Shown piece after piece: positions 40,537-53,136 of a stretch of DNA of 64,000 nucleotides. The first letter of the stretch is position 1. Each line of letters opens with the position of its first letter. Made by a program: the position numbers and the translations under genes. Below the pieces are notes generated by a model. The model made no database searches and was not told the DNA's origin. It worked only from the letters and a program-made list of their open reading frames with translations. This DNA comes from Primulina eburnea (lineage: Eukaryota > Streptophyta > Magnoliopsida > Lamiales > Gesneriaceae), in contig NC_133103.1 of the NCBI RefSeq assembly GCF_022965805.1, positions 49,370,490 through 49,434,489 of the forward strand, written 5' to 3'.

Positions 40537-43500
40537 TATATGGGTCAGACAAGTGTTTTAAATTTGGAGCTAGTGACCACATGCTGAAAGAGTTCCCACA
40601 GTGGAAGCAGCCAACTCAGGGCAGAGTGTTCGCCATGCACAAGAGGCGAACCCAGACACGACTTTACTGACCGGTAAACTTTTCTACCTGAGCTCAGTAT
40701 TATTTTTCCTTGCATGTTGGAATTTTGTTTGAGATTATTAATGTGATAGCGATATTTTGAGTAACTTGGAGTATTGATTTCTTCTATGCTTAAGGTTAAT
40801 ATTAGTAATTTGGGATATAAGTTTGTGTTGTGCTAACGTCTCTCAGGAAATATTTTCATTAAGAGAATAGCCACCCGGGCCCTGATAGATTCAGGAGCCA
40901 CCCGTTCATTTATCTCGGAAACGTTCGCTAGTCACTTGGATATCAAGACCATTGGACTCGACGTGAATTATTCAGTGACAGTCCCTTCAGGGGAAGAATT
41001 ATCAGTTACTAGTGTGGTCAGAGACATCGATCTGGAATTACACGGCCACCTAGTGTATGCCGACTTGATCGTCTTATCCATGCCAGAGTTCGATATCATT
41101 CTGGGAATGGACTGGCTGACGAGGAACAGAGTCTTGATTGATTTTCAGAAGAGATCCGTTTTGGTTAGACGGGTGGGCATGGAACAGTTTCTGTTTGAAC
41201 CAGCCAGATGGATAAGTTTCCCTCGCATGATCTCATGCATGCAGGCTCGAAGACTTATTTTTAAGGGGTGTCAGGCCTTCTTGGCCAGCGTTATTTCTGC
41301 ACTTGACATGCCCACTCTGTCGGTATCAGATGTGCCAGTAGTCAGAGACTTCCCAGACGTCTTTCCTGACGACGTTACAGGTCTTCCACCAGAGAGAGAG
41401 ATGGAGTTTGCAATTGAGCTCATGCCAGGCACAGCGCCAATCTCTAAGGCACCGTACCGATTAGCTCAAGCGGAGATGTTAGAACTCAAGCAATAGATTC
41501 AGGAGCTTCTCGACAAGGAATTTATCCGCCTCAGTTTCTCACCATGGGGGCACCAGTGCTTTTTATAAAAAGAAGGATGAAAGTATGCGACTGCGCATCG
41601 ATTACCGAGAGTTAAACAAGGTTACGATAAAGAACAAGTACCCACTTCCTAGGATCGAAGACTTGTTTGATCAATTGCAGGGAGCCACAGTGTTCTCTAA
41701 GATAGATCTTCGATCAGGGTATCACCAGCTGAAGGTGAAAGATGCAGATGTGCACAAGACAGCCTTCAGGACCAGGTATGAGCATTACGAGTTCTTAGTG
41801 ATGCCATTCGGACTGACGAATGCTCCAGCAATCTTCATGGACCTCATGAACTGAATATTTCAACCCTACCTTGATCAGTCCGTCATAGTGTTCATTGACG
41901 ATATTCTTATTTACTCGAAGAGCCATGAGTAGCACAATCAACACTTAAAGACAGTTTTGCAGACCTTGCAGAGTCGCAAGTTATTTGCGAAGTTCAGTAA
42001 GTGCGAGTTTTGGTTGGAGAAGGTGGCGTTTTTGGGTCACATAATATCTAGTAGTGGGATCGAGGTGGATCCAGCCAAGGTAGCAGCCGTTAAAGAATGG
42101 GTTGAGCCGAAGAATGCATCAAAAATCCGCAGTTTTCTGGGTTTAGCCGGTTACTACCGTAAGTTTATTCAGGGTTTTTCGTCCATAGCAGTGCCACCCA
42201 CTTCACTGACCAAGAAAAATGCTAAGTTTGTGTGGAGTGGCGAGTGCCAGAAGAGTTTCGATACTTTGAAGCAAGCTCTTATTTCAGCGCCAGCATTAGC
42301 CATGCCGACAGGGCAAGGTGACTTTGTGCTATACGCCGATGCATCCAAGCTCGGGTTAGGCGCAATATTGATGCAGCAGGGTCGAGTTATAGCTTATGCT
42401 TCCATGCAGTTGAAGGTGCATGAAAAGAACTACCCGACTCACGACCTTGAGTTAGCAGCCGTTCTCTTCGCGTTAAAGATTTGGAGACACTACTTGTATG
42501 GCGAGAAATGTCAGATATTCACTGACCACAAGAGTCTCAAGTATTTCTTCAGGCAAAAGGAACTGAACATGAGGCAGAGACGGTGGTTAGAGTTTGTGAA
42601 AGACTACGACTGCGAGATTAGATACCATCCGTGAAAGGCTAATGTTGTCGCAGACGCCTTGAGCAGGAAAGTGGCAATTGTAGCACAGTTGTCGGTACAG
42701 AGACTCTTCAGTCTGAAATTCAGAGGTCTGGATTAGAAGTTTATCGCAAAGGCAGAGCTCCAAGGCTGTCTAATCTGACAGTCCAATCTTCCTTGCTAGA
42801 CCGTATTCAGACAGGACAGCCTTCAGATAAGCAGTTGCAGAAATGGAGGCTGAAGGATGAAGCCAAGGGCAGTGTACTCTACACAGTGTCAGATGGTATT
42901 GTGAGATACAGAGACAGAATGTGGGTGCCTAGCGTTGATTCGATCAGAAAGGACATTCTGACAGAGGCACACGCATCACCGTATTCCATTCACCCAGGAG
43001 ATACCAAAATGTACAAAGACTTGCAGATTTTGTATTGGTGACCAGGGATGAAGCGAGACATCCGCAGATTCGTGTCTGAATGTCTCACTTACCAGCAGGT
43101 GAAGGCAGAACATCAGAGACCAGCAGGAATGCTTAAGCTACTCCCTATCCCCGAGTGGAAATGGGAGAATATTACAATGGACTTTGTGGTTGGTCTGCCA
43201 GGGTCAGTCAGAGGATTCAATGCCATTTGGGTTATAGTGGACTGACTCACCAAGTCAGCGCACTTTTTGCCAGTGAAGACGACTTTCTCCATGATGCAGT
43301 ATGCGGAGCTCTATAACAGGGAGATAGTTCGGTTGCATGGGACCCTAGTTTCGATCGTGTCCGACTGGGACCCGAGATTTACATCGTCCTTTTGGAAGAG
43401 CTTACGTGCAGCCATGGGGAAGAAGTTGCTTTTCAGTACCGCTTTTCACCCGCAGACAAATGGCCAGTCTGAGCGAGTGATTCAAATTTTGGAGGATTTA

Positions 43501-44222
43501 CTACGAGCCTGTGTGATCGATTTCCAGGGGACTTGGGAATCGAAGTTACCTCCAGTGGATCTTACATACAACAACAGTTTCCAATCATCGATATGTATGG
43601 CTCCCTACGAGGCGTTGTATGGAAGAAAGTGCAGATCACCAATTCATTGGTGTGAGGTTGACGAGAGAGCAGAACTTGGTCCAGAGATAGTTCAGCAGAC
43701 TGCAGATGTGGTGGTCAAGATTCGAGACAGAATGAAGACTACCCAAAGTCGCCAAAAGAGCTATGCCGATAAGAGGAGAAGAGATCTGGAGTTGCCGTAG
43801 GTGATCACGTCTTCGTGAAGATAGCACTCATGAAGGGTGTTACGAGATTTGAGAAGAAAGGCAAGCTGAGTCCGAGGTTTATTGGACCGTTTGAAATTCT
43901 GGACAGAGTTGGATCACTAGCTTATGGTGTTGCCCTTCCGCCGAATCTGGCCGGGGTACACAATGTATTCTATGTCTCGATGCTGAGGACGTATCTAGCT
44001 AATCTTTCGCATGTCCTGAGCTATGAGCCGTTGCAACTTGCTCCAGATCTGTCATATGAGGAAAGACCCGTCCAAATCCTAGACAGACTGGAGCGTAGAC
44101 TTCGGAACAAGGTGACTAAGCTGGTAAAAGTCAAGTGGCTGAACCAATCAGTGGAGGAAGCCACTTGGGAGTCAGAGGCGGACATGAGGATTCGCTACCC
44201 GGAGTTGTTCGGTAATATTTAA
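40537..44222 (+). pseudogene. Gypsy-2 gag end-protease-RT-RNase H-integrase-chromodomain, degenerate
   Basis: Starts in gag with a damaged zinc knuckle, CFKFGASDHMLKEFPQ, then QPTQGRVFAM. After a 173-bp intron-like gap come the protease (RALIDSGATRSFIS), RT ([26 protein letters not shown] after FIDD), RNase H ([30 protein letters not shown]), integrase (IVSDWDPRFTSSFW, AFHPQTNGQSE) and a chromodomain-like end (VKVKWLNQSVEEATW). Stops or frameshifts occur at about 41,496, 41,545, 41,854, 41,930, 42,634, 42,680-42,735, 43,041, 43,245 and 43,800. Many stops replace conserved Gly, Trp or Arg codons, as expected of cytosine deamination. Not functional. Confidence 0.93.
40674..40846 (+). other. Intron-like insertion between gag and protease of Gypsy-2
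   Basis: 173 bp with GTAAAC at the 5' end and a pyrimidine-containing ACGTCTCTCAG at the 3' end. Upstream coding ends ...GACTTTACTGACCG; downstream resumes GAAATATTTTCATTAAG in protease frame, so removal would join the gag end to NIFIKRIATRALIDSG. The related Gypsy-1 and Gypsy-3 read straight through here. Spliceosomal removal is an inference from the boundaries. Confidence 0.6.
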
Positions 44223-44258
44223 TTTCAAGGACAAAATTTTTTTTAGAGGGTGAGGAAC

Positions 44259-46987
44259 TGTAGTGCCCGAATTCTGTACACGTATAATCCATGTATTTAT
44301 TTAATTATTAAGTCATTTATTTAAGTTTAAATGAGCATTAGCCATGCATGACTTATTTAAATGCATTATTTCAAAATTATTTATGTTTATGCGATGCACA
44401 TTAAATTGTTTTTCAAGTGTCATATTTCAGATGATTATTCGAGGCGGGATCGAGGAATAGAGACCGGTGACGACTTTGGCAATTTTTAATATGTGGCATT
44501 TTATTTTAAGTTGAGGATGTGGAATTTTAAAGGATATACTAAGCTTTAGTATTTTTAAAAGGCTTATTTATTTATTTATTTAGTGATTTTAGAATTTTAA
44601 AGTTAGCATTATGTAGTTTATTTTTTAAAAGAGGAAAATTTTATATAATTTAGTATGTAATTATTTTAATTGAGGAGTTTGACTAAATTAGTGTGTGTTA
44701 AACTTTAATTCGTATTTTAATTAGTTAATTTAGCTATAATTTCTCCTAATTAAAAACACACACACGTTTTAATCACCCACACACACACACACTTTTTCAC
44801 ACACTAGAAACCGTATTACACACACATGTTTCAATTCAGAATTTTATTATTTTGAGAGGGTGATATTAGGGTTCTTAGTCTTGAGAACAGCCGCCACTTC
44901 TCTCTGTAATTTACAACGAGTTTTCATCATTTTTGTGCAGGAAAAATCGAGCCACCATCATCCCGGATCAGGCCTCACTCCGTCTCCGCTTCGATATCGC
45001 CGTATCGTGAGTTTTTCACATCAAAAGCACGTATATTCTGTTATTTCTGCATCGATCTTGTCATAGTATGTGTTTTGTTATTTTTATGCGTAAAAATTTA
45101 TGTGTGACGTTCGTCGTTTGACCAGAAAATGGTTTGGATCAGTTTTGAGATAAGTTTTAGATCTGGAAACTCGTTTTTGCTTCCTCTTTTAAATACTGCG
45201 ATTTTTTATTCGTGATTATGAGAAAACTTTCAACATGAAAATTGTATAACTTTTTGATACCTTCGATTGGACAATAAATTCAAAATATTTGGGTACAAAT
45301 TGAGTGAGTTATGTTGTTTTTCGTAAGGACTGCTCAAACTACGTTTTTCAGAAAATGATGTATTGATGTGTTCTCGAGATTTTATTGATGCAGGCTTCGT
45401 TGGGTATCGACGGGTGATCGTTGCTGTGTCTAAGTATGCTTAGTATGATGTTGGGTTGTTATTTGATAGGTCGTTTAGTGTCGATAGGCACTCGAATACA
45501 TTGGAAGTCGTAGGAATCGATTTGGTGTCAATTGCCACGTTTTTTAATTATATGTGTCGTAGGGTGGACGTCGTTGCTTTGGGTGCTTGTACGAGTTCGG
45601 TTCAATGTTATGGAATGCTAGAATGGGTCTCGGGGTGTCGGTTCATGGTCCGTACAATCGAGTCTAGGATGATAAGTTTGGCATGCCCAGATTCTTCGTG
45701 AATTCGCGTCCAACGAGGGTACACGGACCCGGACACGGACCCTGGCACGGGGTCCGTGTCTTCGTTTCTTCTTGAGTGTCCTTTTTGCGAGCTGACACGG
45801 ACCCCTACACGGACCTGAGCACGGGGTCCGTGCCTTTGTTTTCTTCTCGGTGTCAAGTTTGCGTACACACACGGACTCCCACACAGACCAGGGCACGGGG
45901 TCTGTGTGTTTGTTATTTTGGGAAAAAATTTATAGTATGCTTTGAGGTCTGATGTCATGGTTTAGTACAATGATTTACAAGGTCGAGTCATGGGAATTTT
46001 AGAACGTCCTAAGGAATCGAATGAGCTTGTAAGTAAGCATGATATTTACGTCTCAGTTATGCAAGTTAAGCATTTGAATTCATGTTAGTATGTGCAGCAG
46101 AAGCCCCAAATAAAATCCAACAAATCCCTCAACGCTAAGTAAGTATGTTGACGCAGGAAAATATTTTCAAGTTTTTGAGGTATGCTAAATGTCTTGTGAC
46201 CAATGTATGTATGGGGTTGGAAATGTTAAATCATGAACGGGGACCAACTGACCCTGTTAAAGCATGAACGGGTTTAGATCAGGATTGGAAAGCGTTAAAT
46301 CATGAACGCGGACCAATCCGCCCGTTAAAGCATGAACGGGGATCTCATGTATGTGGCAGTGGATTCGTCCCTGTCAGCCCAGTACTGTGGTTTAGTCTGA
46401 TCAGGCGATTTATGTTATGGGTCACTTGCTTTGAAACATGCCTCTACGCAAAATAATGAAGTTCACGTATGTTCAAGTATGTACAAGCATGCAAGTATGT
46501 TTATGAAAGTTTTACGTTATGGCACGTCTATGTTATGTACGCATGTTCAAGTTTCGTGCAAGTTCAAGTTTCAAGTATGTATGTCCTATTTTAAAGTTGC
46601 ATGTGGTTTTATTACGTCTTATTCGTTACTCTCAGTTTATACGTGTTGAGTCTTTAGACTCACTAGACTTGATCGATGCAGGTGAGGATGTTTATAAGGA
46701 GGCTAGTGGTGGAGACCAAGGAGCTGGCTTGGACTGAGCAGGAGGCTAAACTCGAGGACTGCCATGTTTTGAAGTTTTTATGCAATGCGCAAAATACCTT
46801 TACTTCACGTTATGATTTATGATGTTTTTGAAACGAGTACGTTCTTTAGAAACTTATTTGACATCTTTTGTCGCAAAGATTTTGGATGAACGGTATATTT
46901 TCATTGGATTTTGAAGGTTGAGTACTCCTTTAAATTTTTTTTTAATTTTTCCGCAAATTTTTGAGTAGTAAAATACGGTACTTTACA
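44259..46987 (+). repeat. Gypsy-2 3' LTR
   Basis: 2,729 bp, TGTAGTGCCC...TTTACA, preceded by a purine-rich tract (AGAGGGTGAGGAAC at about 44,245-44,258). It includes a three-unit GC-rich repeat (45,718-45,905) and the DNA lost from the 5' LTR (about 46,730-46,987). Confidence 0.92.
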
Positions 46988-46992
46988 GGTTG

Positions 46993-47045
46993 ACCCGTCT
47001 CACAGATAAAGATTCGTGAGACCGTCTCACAAAAGACCTATTCTA
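46993..47045. mobile_element. MITE right half, after Gypsy-2
   Basis: ACCCGTCTCACAGATAAAG to CACAAAAGACCTATT, the continuation of the MITE begun at 37,885. Confidence 0.8.
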
Positions 47046-48212
47046 ACATATATGTTGGTTAATCAGATGAGAAGTGATTCGATTCAATATCAAATATGGA
47101 TTGAATATAATACTTTTAATGTGAGAAATATATTTATGCTGAAGTGTATTGTTTAATTTTATATTGGCATGATATATGTGTATAATATATCTTTGTATAT
47201 ATGAATTAAATCGTGTTCATTACATATTGTTCTAATGATGATCAAACGCAGAGAAAAATTTATGCTTACACGAGCAAGCTATAAAAATTAGGCTCCCACA
47301 TGTATTATCACAGATAGAGAGAGCATGAAAAAAGTTCTGAGACAAATGTTTTTGAAATTATTATCTTTGTAATATTAATTACAATATAGTGGAAATTTAT
47401 ATCAGTGACAAGTGAACGTAACTCTTACATTGATAATGAATCATTATAAATTTCGTGTGTTTAAAAATTCCAAAGTTTGAATAAAGATTAAAGAAAATAT
47501 TTTAGTAGTTTAAAAATTTTTGAACAGTATATCACTACTATATTAAATGTTAGCCTAAAAGAGACGAAAAATTTGGTACCGCCAGTTCACAGATTGCATG
47601 CATTGACTCCTCGTCAATTTGTATAATTATGATATTATCTATATTTTAATATAAATCAATCTAATTAAAAATAATAATTAATTAAAATATTTTTAAAAAA
47701 AAAATCGACTGCATGCACATAGATGGTAGTTTTTATAATTCTTAGAAACTCTATTCACTCACAAATTGATGCAAGCATGCAAGATTGTGGTTAAATACGT
47801 AAAACTAAATGTGATCATAATCTTGAATTTTAAAATCTCCGTGTTATTGATTATTAATGAATGATATCTATTAAATTTTATTCAGTAACTCTATAAACGA
47901 TTTGATTTTTATAAATCTCAAAAATTTATTATAGTTAATGTGAAAATATTTTTAATTTTTTTAAAAAAAATTATAGCTTCTGAATCTGAAATTTTTGTGA
48001 TATTATTATTTAACAAATGTAAAAATATAAATATGAAGATAGAGAGAGCATGAAAAAAGTTCTCAGTATTAGGGCTGCTAGCTTAATAAACTTTACCATC
48101 TTGCAAGCGATTAGAGGATTAGGGTTGCAGTTAGGCCGGCAATATTCAATGGATTTAGTGGTTCTGAGCAAAAAAAAAAGATCAAAATAAAAAAATCTAG
48201 TTGGTGGATGAA
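47046..48212. other. AT-rich spacer with repeat fragments, no gene
   Basis: 47,455-47,580 matches part of the dispersed block (CCAAAGTTTGAATAAAG to GACGAAAAATTTGG). 47,580-48,010 matches parts of 37,510-37,740 loosely. 48,150-48,212 is the left end of the AT-rich repeat that Gypsy-3 interrupts. No coding sequence. Confidence 0.6.
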
Positions 48213-50712
48213 TGTGAGGCCCATTTACTCTAACGACAATTAATGATCAAACAATAATGGTTTGACTTAAAACTGCAGCGGAAAAAGGTTTAAAATACTT
48301 TAAAACGGACCTCAGCGCCTAGAAAAATTTCGGCATGACCTCCCCGTAAGTAGGACATCCCGAAAACTCAAGCAGCAGTTTATATCAAAATATACTCCAA
48401 CTAGAGTCAATAAAACAAAAACCGAAGTTAAACAACCTATAGCCGCACTGGCCAGGACTAAGCAGAAATTAAAACTTACCAAAAGCTCACCAGATCATAA
48501 AAATCACAGAGTCGACTCAGAACATCACAAAAACAACCAAATACTACTACAGATACACGGGGCATCTCCCCGGCAAATAAAGTACAATACAAGTCTGAAA
48601 CAAACTCAAGACATATATATAGACTAACTGGGAGACTCCACTGAACAGAACCAAGCAATCCAACCTCAATCCCGAGCTCCACTGGCGGAACCTCGGCCTG
48701 ATGCTGCAAAACGACTCGGGAGATCTACCATGGTGCCCAAAAAGCAACCACAGCAGCCCCCAGTAAACAACTGAGGTTAGGATTCTGGTATGAAACAGTT
48801 CAACAATAACAACAATAACATAAATCATGCATAATCATAAAATGAAATATAATATGCAATGCATGAAAGGCTCAACGAATAATCGGGATAACAGGAGCCA
48901 ACAAACGGTACGATAACAACTGGAATAATGCTCGAGCAACAACACAGGGGAGCTACATCGTCATGCAGCTAAACCGCCCTGCCAAGTATGCGAGGTATGC
49001 CAAGCTGTGTTGAAAAACACCCCTGACTCGGCCTCCATACAGCTGATACGCTATAACAGGATGGCACAACAGAACGAACTAGATGACACAATCCCAGCGC
49101 TCACCTCAAAAGGCTGCACTAACCATGGGATTGTTCAATCACATCTACGGTCTCATGTGTATAGGCCTATCAGCCACCCAATGATCCCGAGATAAACAAC
49201 AGTGCCAGATAACAACGGATATCAACAATGGGCTAACAAGAACGATATGGCTCAACATGAATGTCATAACTGTATGCCCAATGCCAAATGCCAATAATAT
49301 GTCATAATAAATAAACATAGATCAAAATGAAGGCATTTAACAATTTACAACAGTCAACAAGTCATAAACACGATCCATGTAACACAGAATGACAATTAAA
49401 CATAATTTATGTTTTACCGTCGTATGTTACCGAGCTGTAACATACCTATACCAACTCGACAATCCAATAACAACTTCACTTCAATACCATTGGCCTAAAC
49501 AAAGCAAGAATAAACCGATCATGAACTACATTCCATACCAATGTCCAATTTTGGCACAAAAGAGCATAAAATTTGTATCTCGCTCAATATTAACTCAAAT
49601 CAATATCCGCCAATTGGAAATGAAAGATAACTCAAATATCTAAGTTTCTCCAGTTAAAACCATCTTCAGAATCTCAGTAAATTATTCTCAGAATTTCCAA
49701 GAACACTCTGTTACTTACGAATTCGCGGACAGAATCTCACACACTGAGCAGTTCCAGAAAAACGGGCATAACTTGCTGAATTCTTAATGGAATTTAACGA
49801 ATTTTATATCATTACGAAGATAACACATAGCTCTAAAATTTATTTTGAATCACAAGTCTAGAATTCTTAATGGAATTTAACGAATTTTATATCATTACGA
49901 AGATAACACATAGCTCTAAAATTTATTTTGAATCACAAGTCTAGAATCCGAGCGCATAATTGACAAAAACTCGAATTACAGTAGGTGTCCTGCACAGCAC
50001 CATTTCAGAATTCGATTTGACACATTTTGGTAGAAAAATCATATCAAATCCGTTTCTTATCCAAATTCGATGATTCCAGTGGCTATAGAAAGCTAACAAA
50101 CAGAGCTACAACCTCTTTATAATTCATTTCTACAAATTCAAATTACAAAAGTCACAGTAACCCAAAAATTGTCACCCAAAATCGGAAGGATTCTCGCAGA
50201 AACAGGGCACCCGAACAGCAGCTTCGATCTACCTGAATCCTTGCTCAAACTTCGCGATTTCTGACTTGAATCGAAGCCTAAGATGTTAGGAAGACACCCC
50301 TTCAGACCGATTGAGATTTGGACGCCGAACGGAGGAGTTATCGCGATTTTCCCGCAGCTGCTCCAAGGGTTACGAAAATTTGGGTTGAGGGAAATGGGTT
50401 TGGGAAATAGCTTCTCTCCCTTCCTCTATTATTGGTAAGTTGTGTATATGTATGTGTATTTTTTATATATTGTGTATTTGGTTACTAAAATAGTAACTCA
50501 AGCCCATTTATCCCGGTCTGTATTTATTTTGCTCTCGTGTGTTATTTAAACTCTATATGTATTTTATATCGTTAAATTCTCCGATATTCTAAAATACATA
50601 TTTTTAACACACTTCTTGAATTTATTTGGCATAAATAATTATTTTAATTTATAACTCAATAATTATTCTAATTATGCCAAAATTACCGGATAATAAATTA
50701 CACGGCCTTACA
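48213..50712 (-). repeat. Gypsy-3 3' LTR, with an internal 83-bp duplication
   Basis: 2,500 bp. Bases about 49,779-49,945 hold two head-to-tail copies of an 83-bp segment beginning TTCTTAATGGAATTTAACGA. The right LTR has only one (about 57,127-57,209). No genes. Confidence 0.94.
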
Positions 50713-50730
50713 CTTCTCCACCCCTTAAAA
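50713..50730 (-). promoter_or_regulatory. Gypsy-3 polypurine tract
   Basis: The minus strand reads AAGGGGTGGAGAAG directly before the 3' LTR. Expected position for plus-strand priming. Confidence 0.8.
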
Positions 50731-50801
50731 CAAATTTCGTCCTCGAAATTTCTGTTTATACACATACATCTTACATACGATACAAAACCAACAATGCATT
50801 G

Positions 50802-52115
50802 CTAAGAATCAAACAGATATGGATAAGTTGCTCTCATCTTCTCTTTTGTTTCCCACGTTGATTCTTCTACACCATGCCTCGACCACTGAACACGTACAAG
50901 TGGTATAACTTTATTGCGTAAAACTTTGTCTTTACGGTCCAAGATACAAACAGGATACTCAGTATACGATAGAGAAGGGTCGAGTTCAACCTCATCAGGC
51001 TGAATCACATGAGACGGATCGGGCTCATACTTACGCAACATAGAAACATGGAAAACATCATGGATGCCAGACAAAGACTGAGGCAAATCCAAACGATAAG
51101 CGCAAGTCCCAATACGCTCAACAATCTCGTAGGGGCCAACGAAACGAGGTGACAACTTACCTCTCATACCAAAACGAACAACACCTCTAAACGGAGAGAT
51201 TCTTAGAAACACAAAATCTCCAACTTGAAATTCTAGAGGTCGACGACGTCTGTTAGCATAACTAGCTTGACGATCTTGGGCAGATTTCATTCTTTGGCGA
51301 ATCAAATGGACTTTATCGTGCATTTCCTGAACAATCTCAGGTCCAGTCAACTGATTCTCACCAAATTCATCCCAACAAAGAGGTGATCGACACCGTCTGC
51401 CGTACAAAGCTTCAAAAGGAGCCATACCAATAGTCACTTGGAAACTGTTGTTATATGAAAATTCTACTAGTGGTAAAGCTTCCTGCCAACTGTCTTTAAA
51501 ATCCATGACTACAGCTCGAAACAGATCCTCGAGTGTCTGAATCGTACACTCTGTCTGACCATCTGTTTGAGGATGGTACGCAGTACTCATCGCAAGTCGT
51601 GTACCCATTTCTTTTTGGAAACTAGTCCAAAACTTTGATGTGAATCTAGGGTCACGATCTGAGACTATTGCAACTGGAACTCCATGAAGTCTCACAACAT
51701 TTTCAATATACAGACGAGCCATTTTCTTATACGAATATGTCCTCTCATACGGAATAAAGTGTGCCGATTTAGATAATCTGTCGACAATCACCCAAATGGC
51801 ATCGAAATGACGAGAAGTACGTGGCAAATGCGTGACAAAATCCATAGCTACGTGCTCCCAGTTCCACTGAGGAACTTCAAGGCTATGCAGTAATCCTCCC
51901 GGTCTCATTCGTTCCGCTTTGACTTGCTGACAGATCATACAACGAGACATAAACTCAGCCACATCCTTTTTCATATTCTTCCACCAAAACTGAGGCCGTA
52001 GAATATGATACATTTTTCTGCCTCCTGGGTGGATACTATATCGGGTACAATGAGCTTCTTTAAGGATGGCTGTATGCAAATCAGGAATATCTGGGACGAC
52101 CAATCTACCATTCAA
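50802..52115 (-). pseudogene. Gypsy-3 integrase and chromodomain region
   Basis: 437 codons with no stops. The zinc-binding part has HCTRYSIHPGGRKM and CMICQQVKAERMRPGG. The core has [22 protein letters not shown] and AYHPQTDGQTECTIQTLED. A chromodomain-like tail follows (KVIPLVRVQWSRHGVEESTW). The DDE triad positions are visible (Asp, Asp, Glu), though Cys replaces the usual Arg or Ser in the last stretch. The Met at 52,115 is internal. The reading frame is separated from the upstream part by a frameshift, so it is not translated from the normal start. Confidence 0.9.
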
Positions 52116-52173
52116 CCGAAGAGAATCATCTGAGTGAATTGAGAAACCAGATTGGTATTTCCAAGATTCGATT

Positions 52174-53136
52174 TCATATTCGAATGGAGTCGAATTTGTT
52201 GATTCTCGGATACGGGAATTGCTCGATAGATTTCTCGAAACAAACTCCTTGAGATACTAACTCATAAGATTTCAGAACTCGTTCATCAGTTTTCTGAGCT
52301 GACTTTACAATCTGAATCAACTCTGGCTCAACAGAAATCTGAGATACACAAACAGCATTACCTTGGATTTGAAAATCCAACCCAGAAGTACAAATATCCT
52401 CTCGTAACTTAGAAACATGAATCGATGATAAATTAACGTCAACAACCTCACGACTCAAAGCATCGGCAATGACATTCACTTTTCCCGGATGATACTAGAT
52501 CTCACAATCATAATCTTTCAAAAGATCCATCCAACGTCTCTGTCTCATATTCAGATCTGACTGAGAGAACAGATACTTCAAGCTTTTGTGATCAGAATAG
52601 ATTACAAATTGCTCCCCAAACAAATAATGTCTCCAAATCTTGAGAGCAAAAACAATAGCAGCCAGTTCCAAGTCATGAACAGGATACTTAGACTCATGCG
52701 GTTTCAACTGAGGAGAACCATAGGCCACAACTCTGCCATGTTGCATCAGAACACAACCTAGACCTCGATTAGATGCATCCGTGCAAACCACAAATCCTCC
52801 CGAACCATTTGGAATGGTAAGAATGGGTGCAGAAGTCAATCTCTTCTTCAACTCGACAAAACTTGACTCACATTCATCAGACCAAATGAATCTCTGATTT
52901 TTCTGAGTCAGTTGAGTGATAGGTCTAGCAATCTTTGAGAAATTTTCGATAAATCTCCGGTAATAACCAGCTAAACCCATGAAACTACGAATCTCTGGCA
53001 CATTGGTCGGTCGTGCCCAGTTCAGAACTGCTTCCACTTTACTTGGATCGACAGAAATACCATGTTGAGATATGACATGGCCCAGAAACACAACTCTATC
53101 TAGCCAAAACTCACACTTGGATAGCTTGGCGTACAA
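52174..53136 (-). pseudogene. Gypsy-3 RT end, RNase H and linker, broken
   Basis: Two pieces: 52,495-53,136 ([20 protein letters not shown], then [20 protein letters not shown] and [13 protein letters not shown]) and 52,174-52,479 (NVIADALSREVVDVN). They are separated by an in-frame TAG at 52,495-52,497 within DCEI-stop-YHPG. A frameshift near 52,150 precedes the integrase frame and another near 53,140 follows RT. RNase H catalytic residues are visible. Confidence 0.9.

Larger units (their letters stand above)
38011..46987 (+). mobile_element. Gypsy-2, Ty3/gypsy chromovirus, old and decayed
   Basis: 5' LTR from 38,011 and 3' LTR 44,259-46,987 (ends ...TTTACA). Target duplication GGTTG at 38,006-38,010 and 46,988-46,992. 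The first bases of the 5' LTR read TATAGTTC where the 3' LTR has TGTAGTGC, one of many differences. The 3' end of the 5' LTR, the primer site and most of gag are deleted at about 40,537. Pol is full of stops and frameshifts. Confidence 0.92.
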
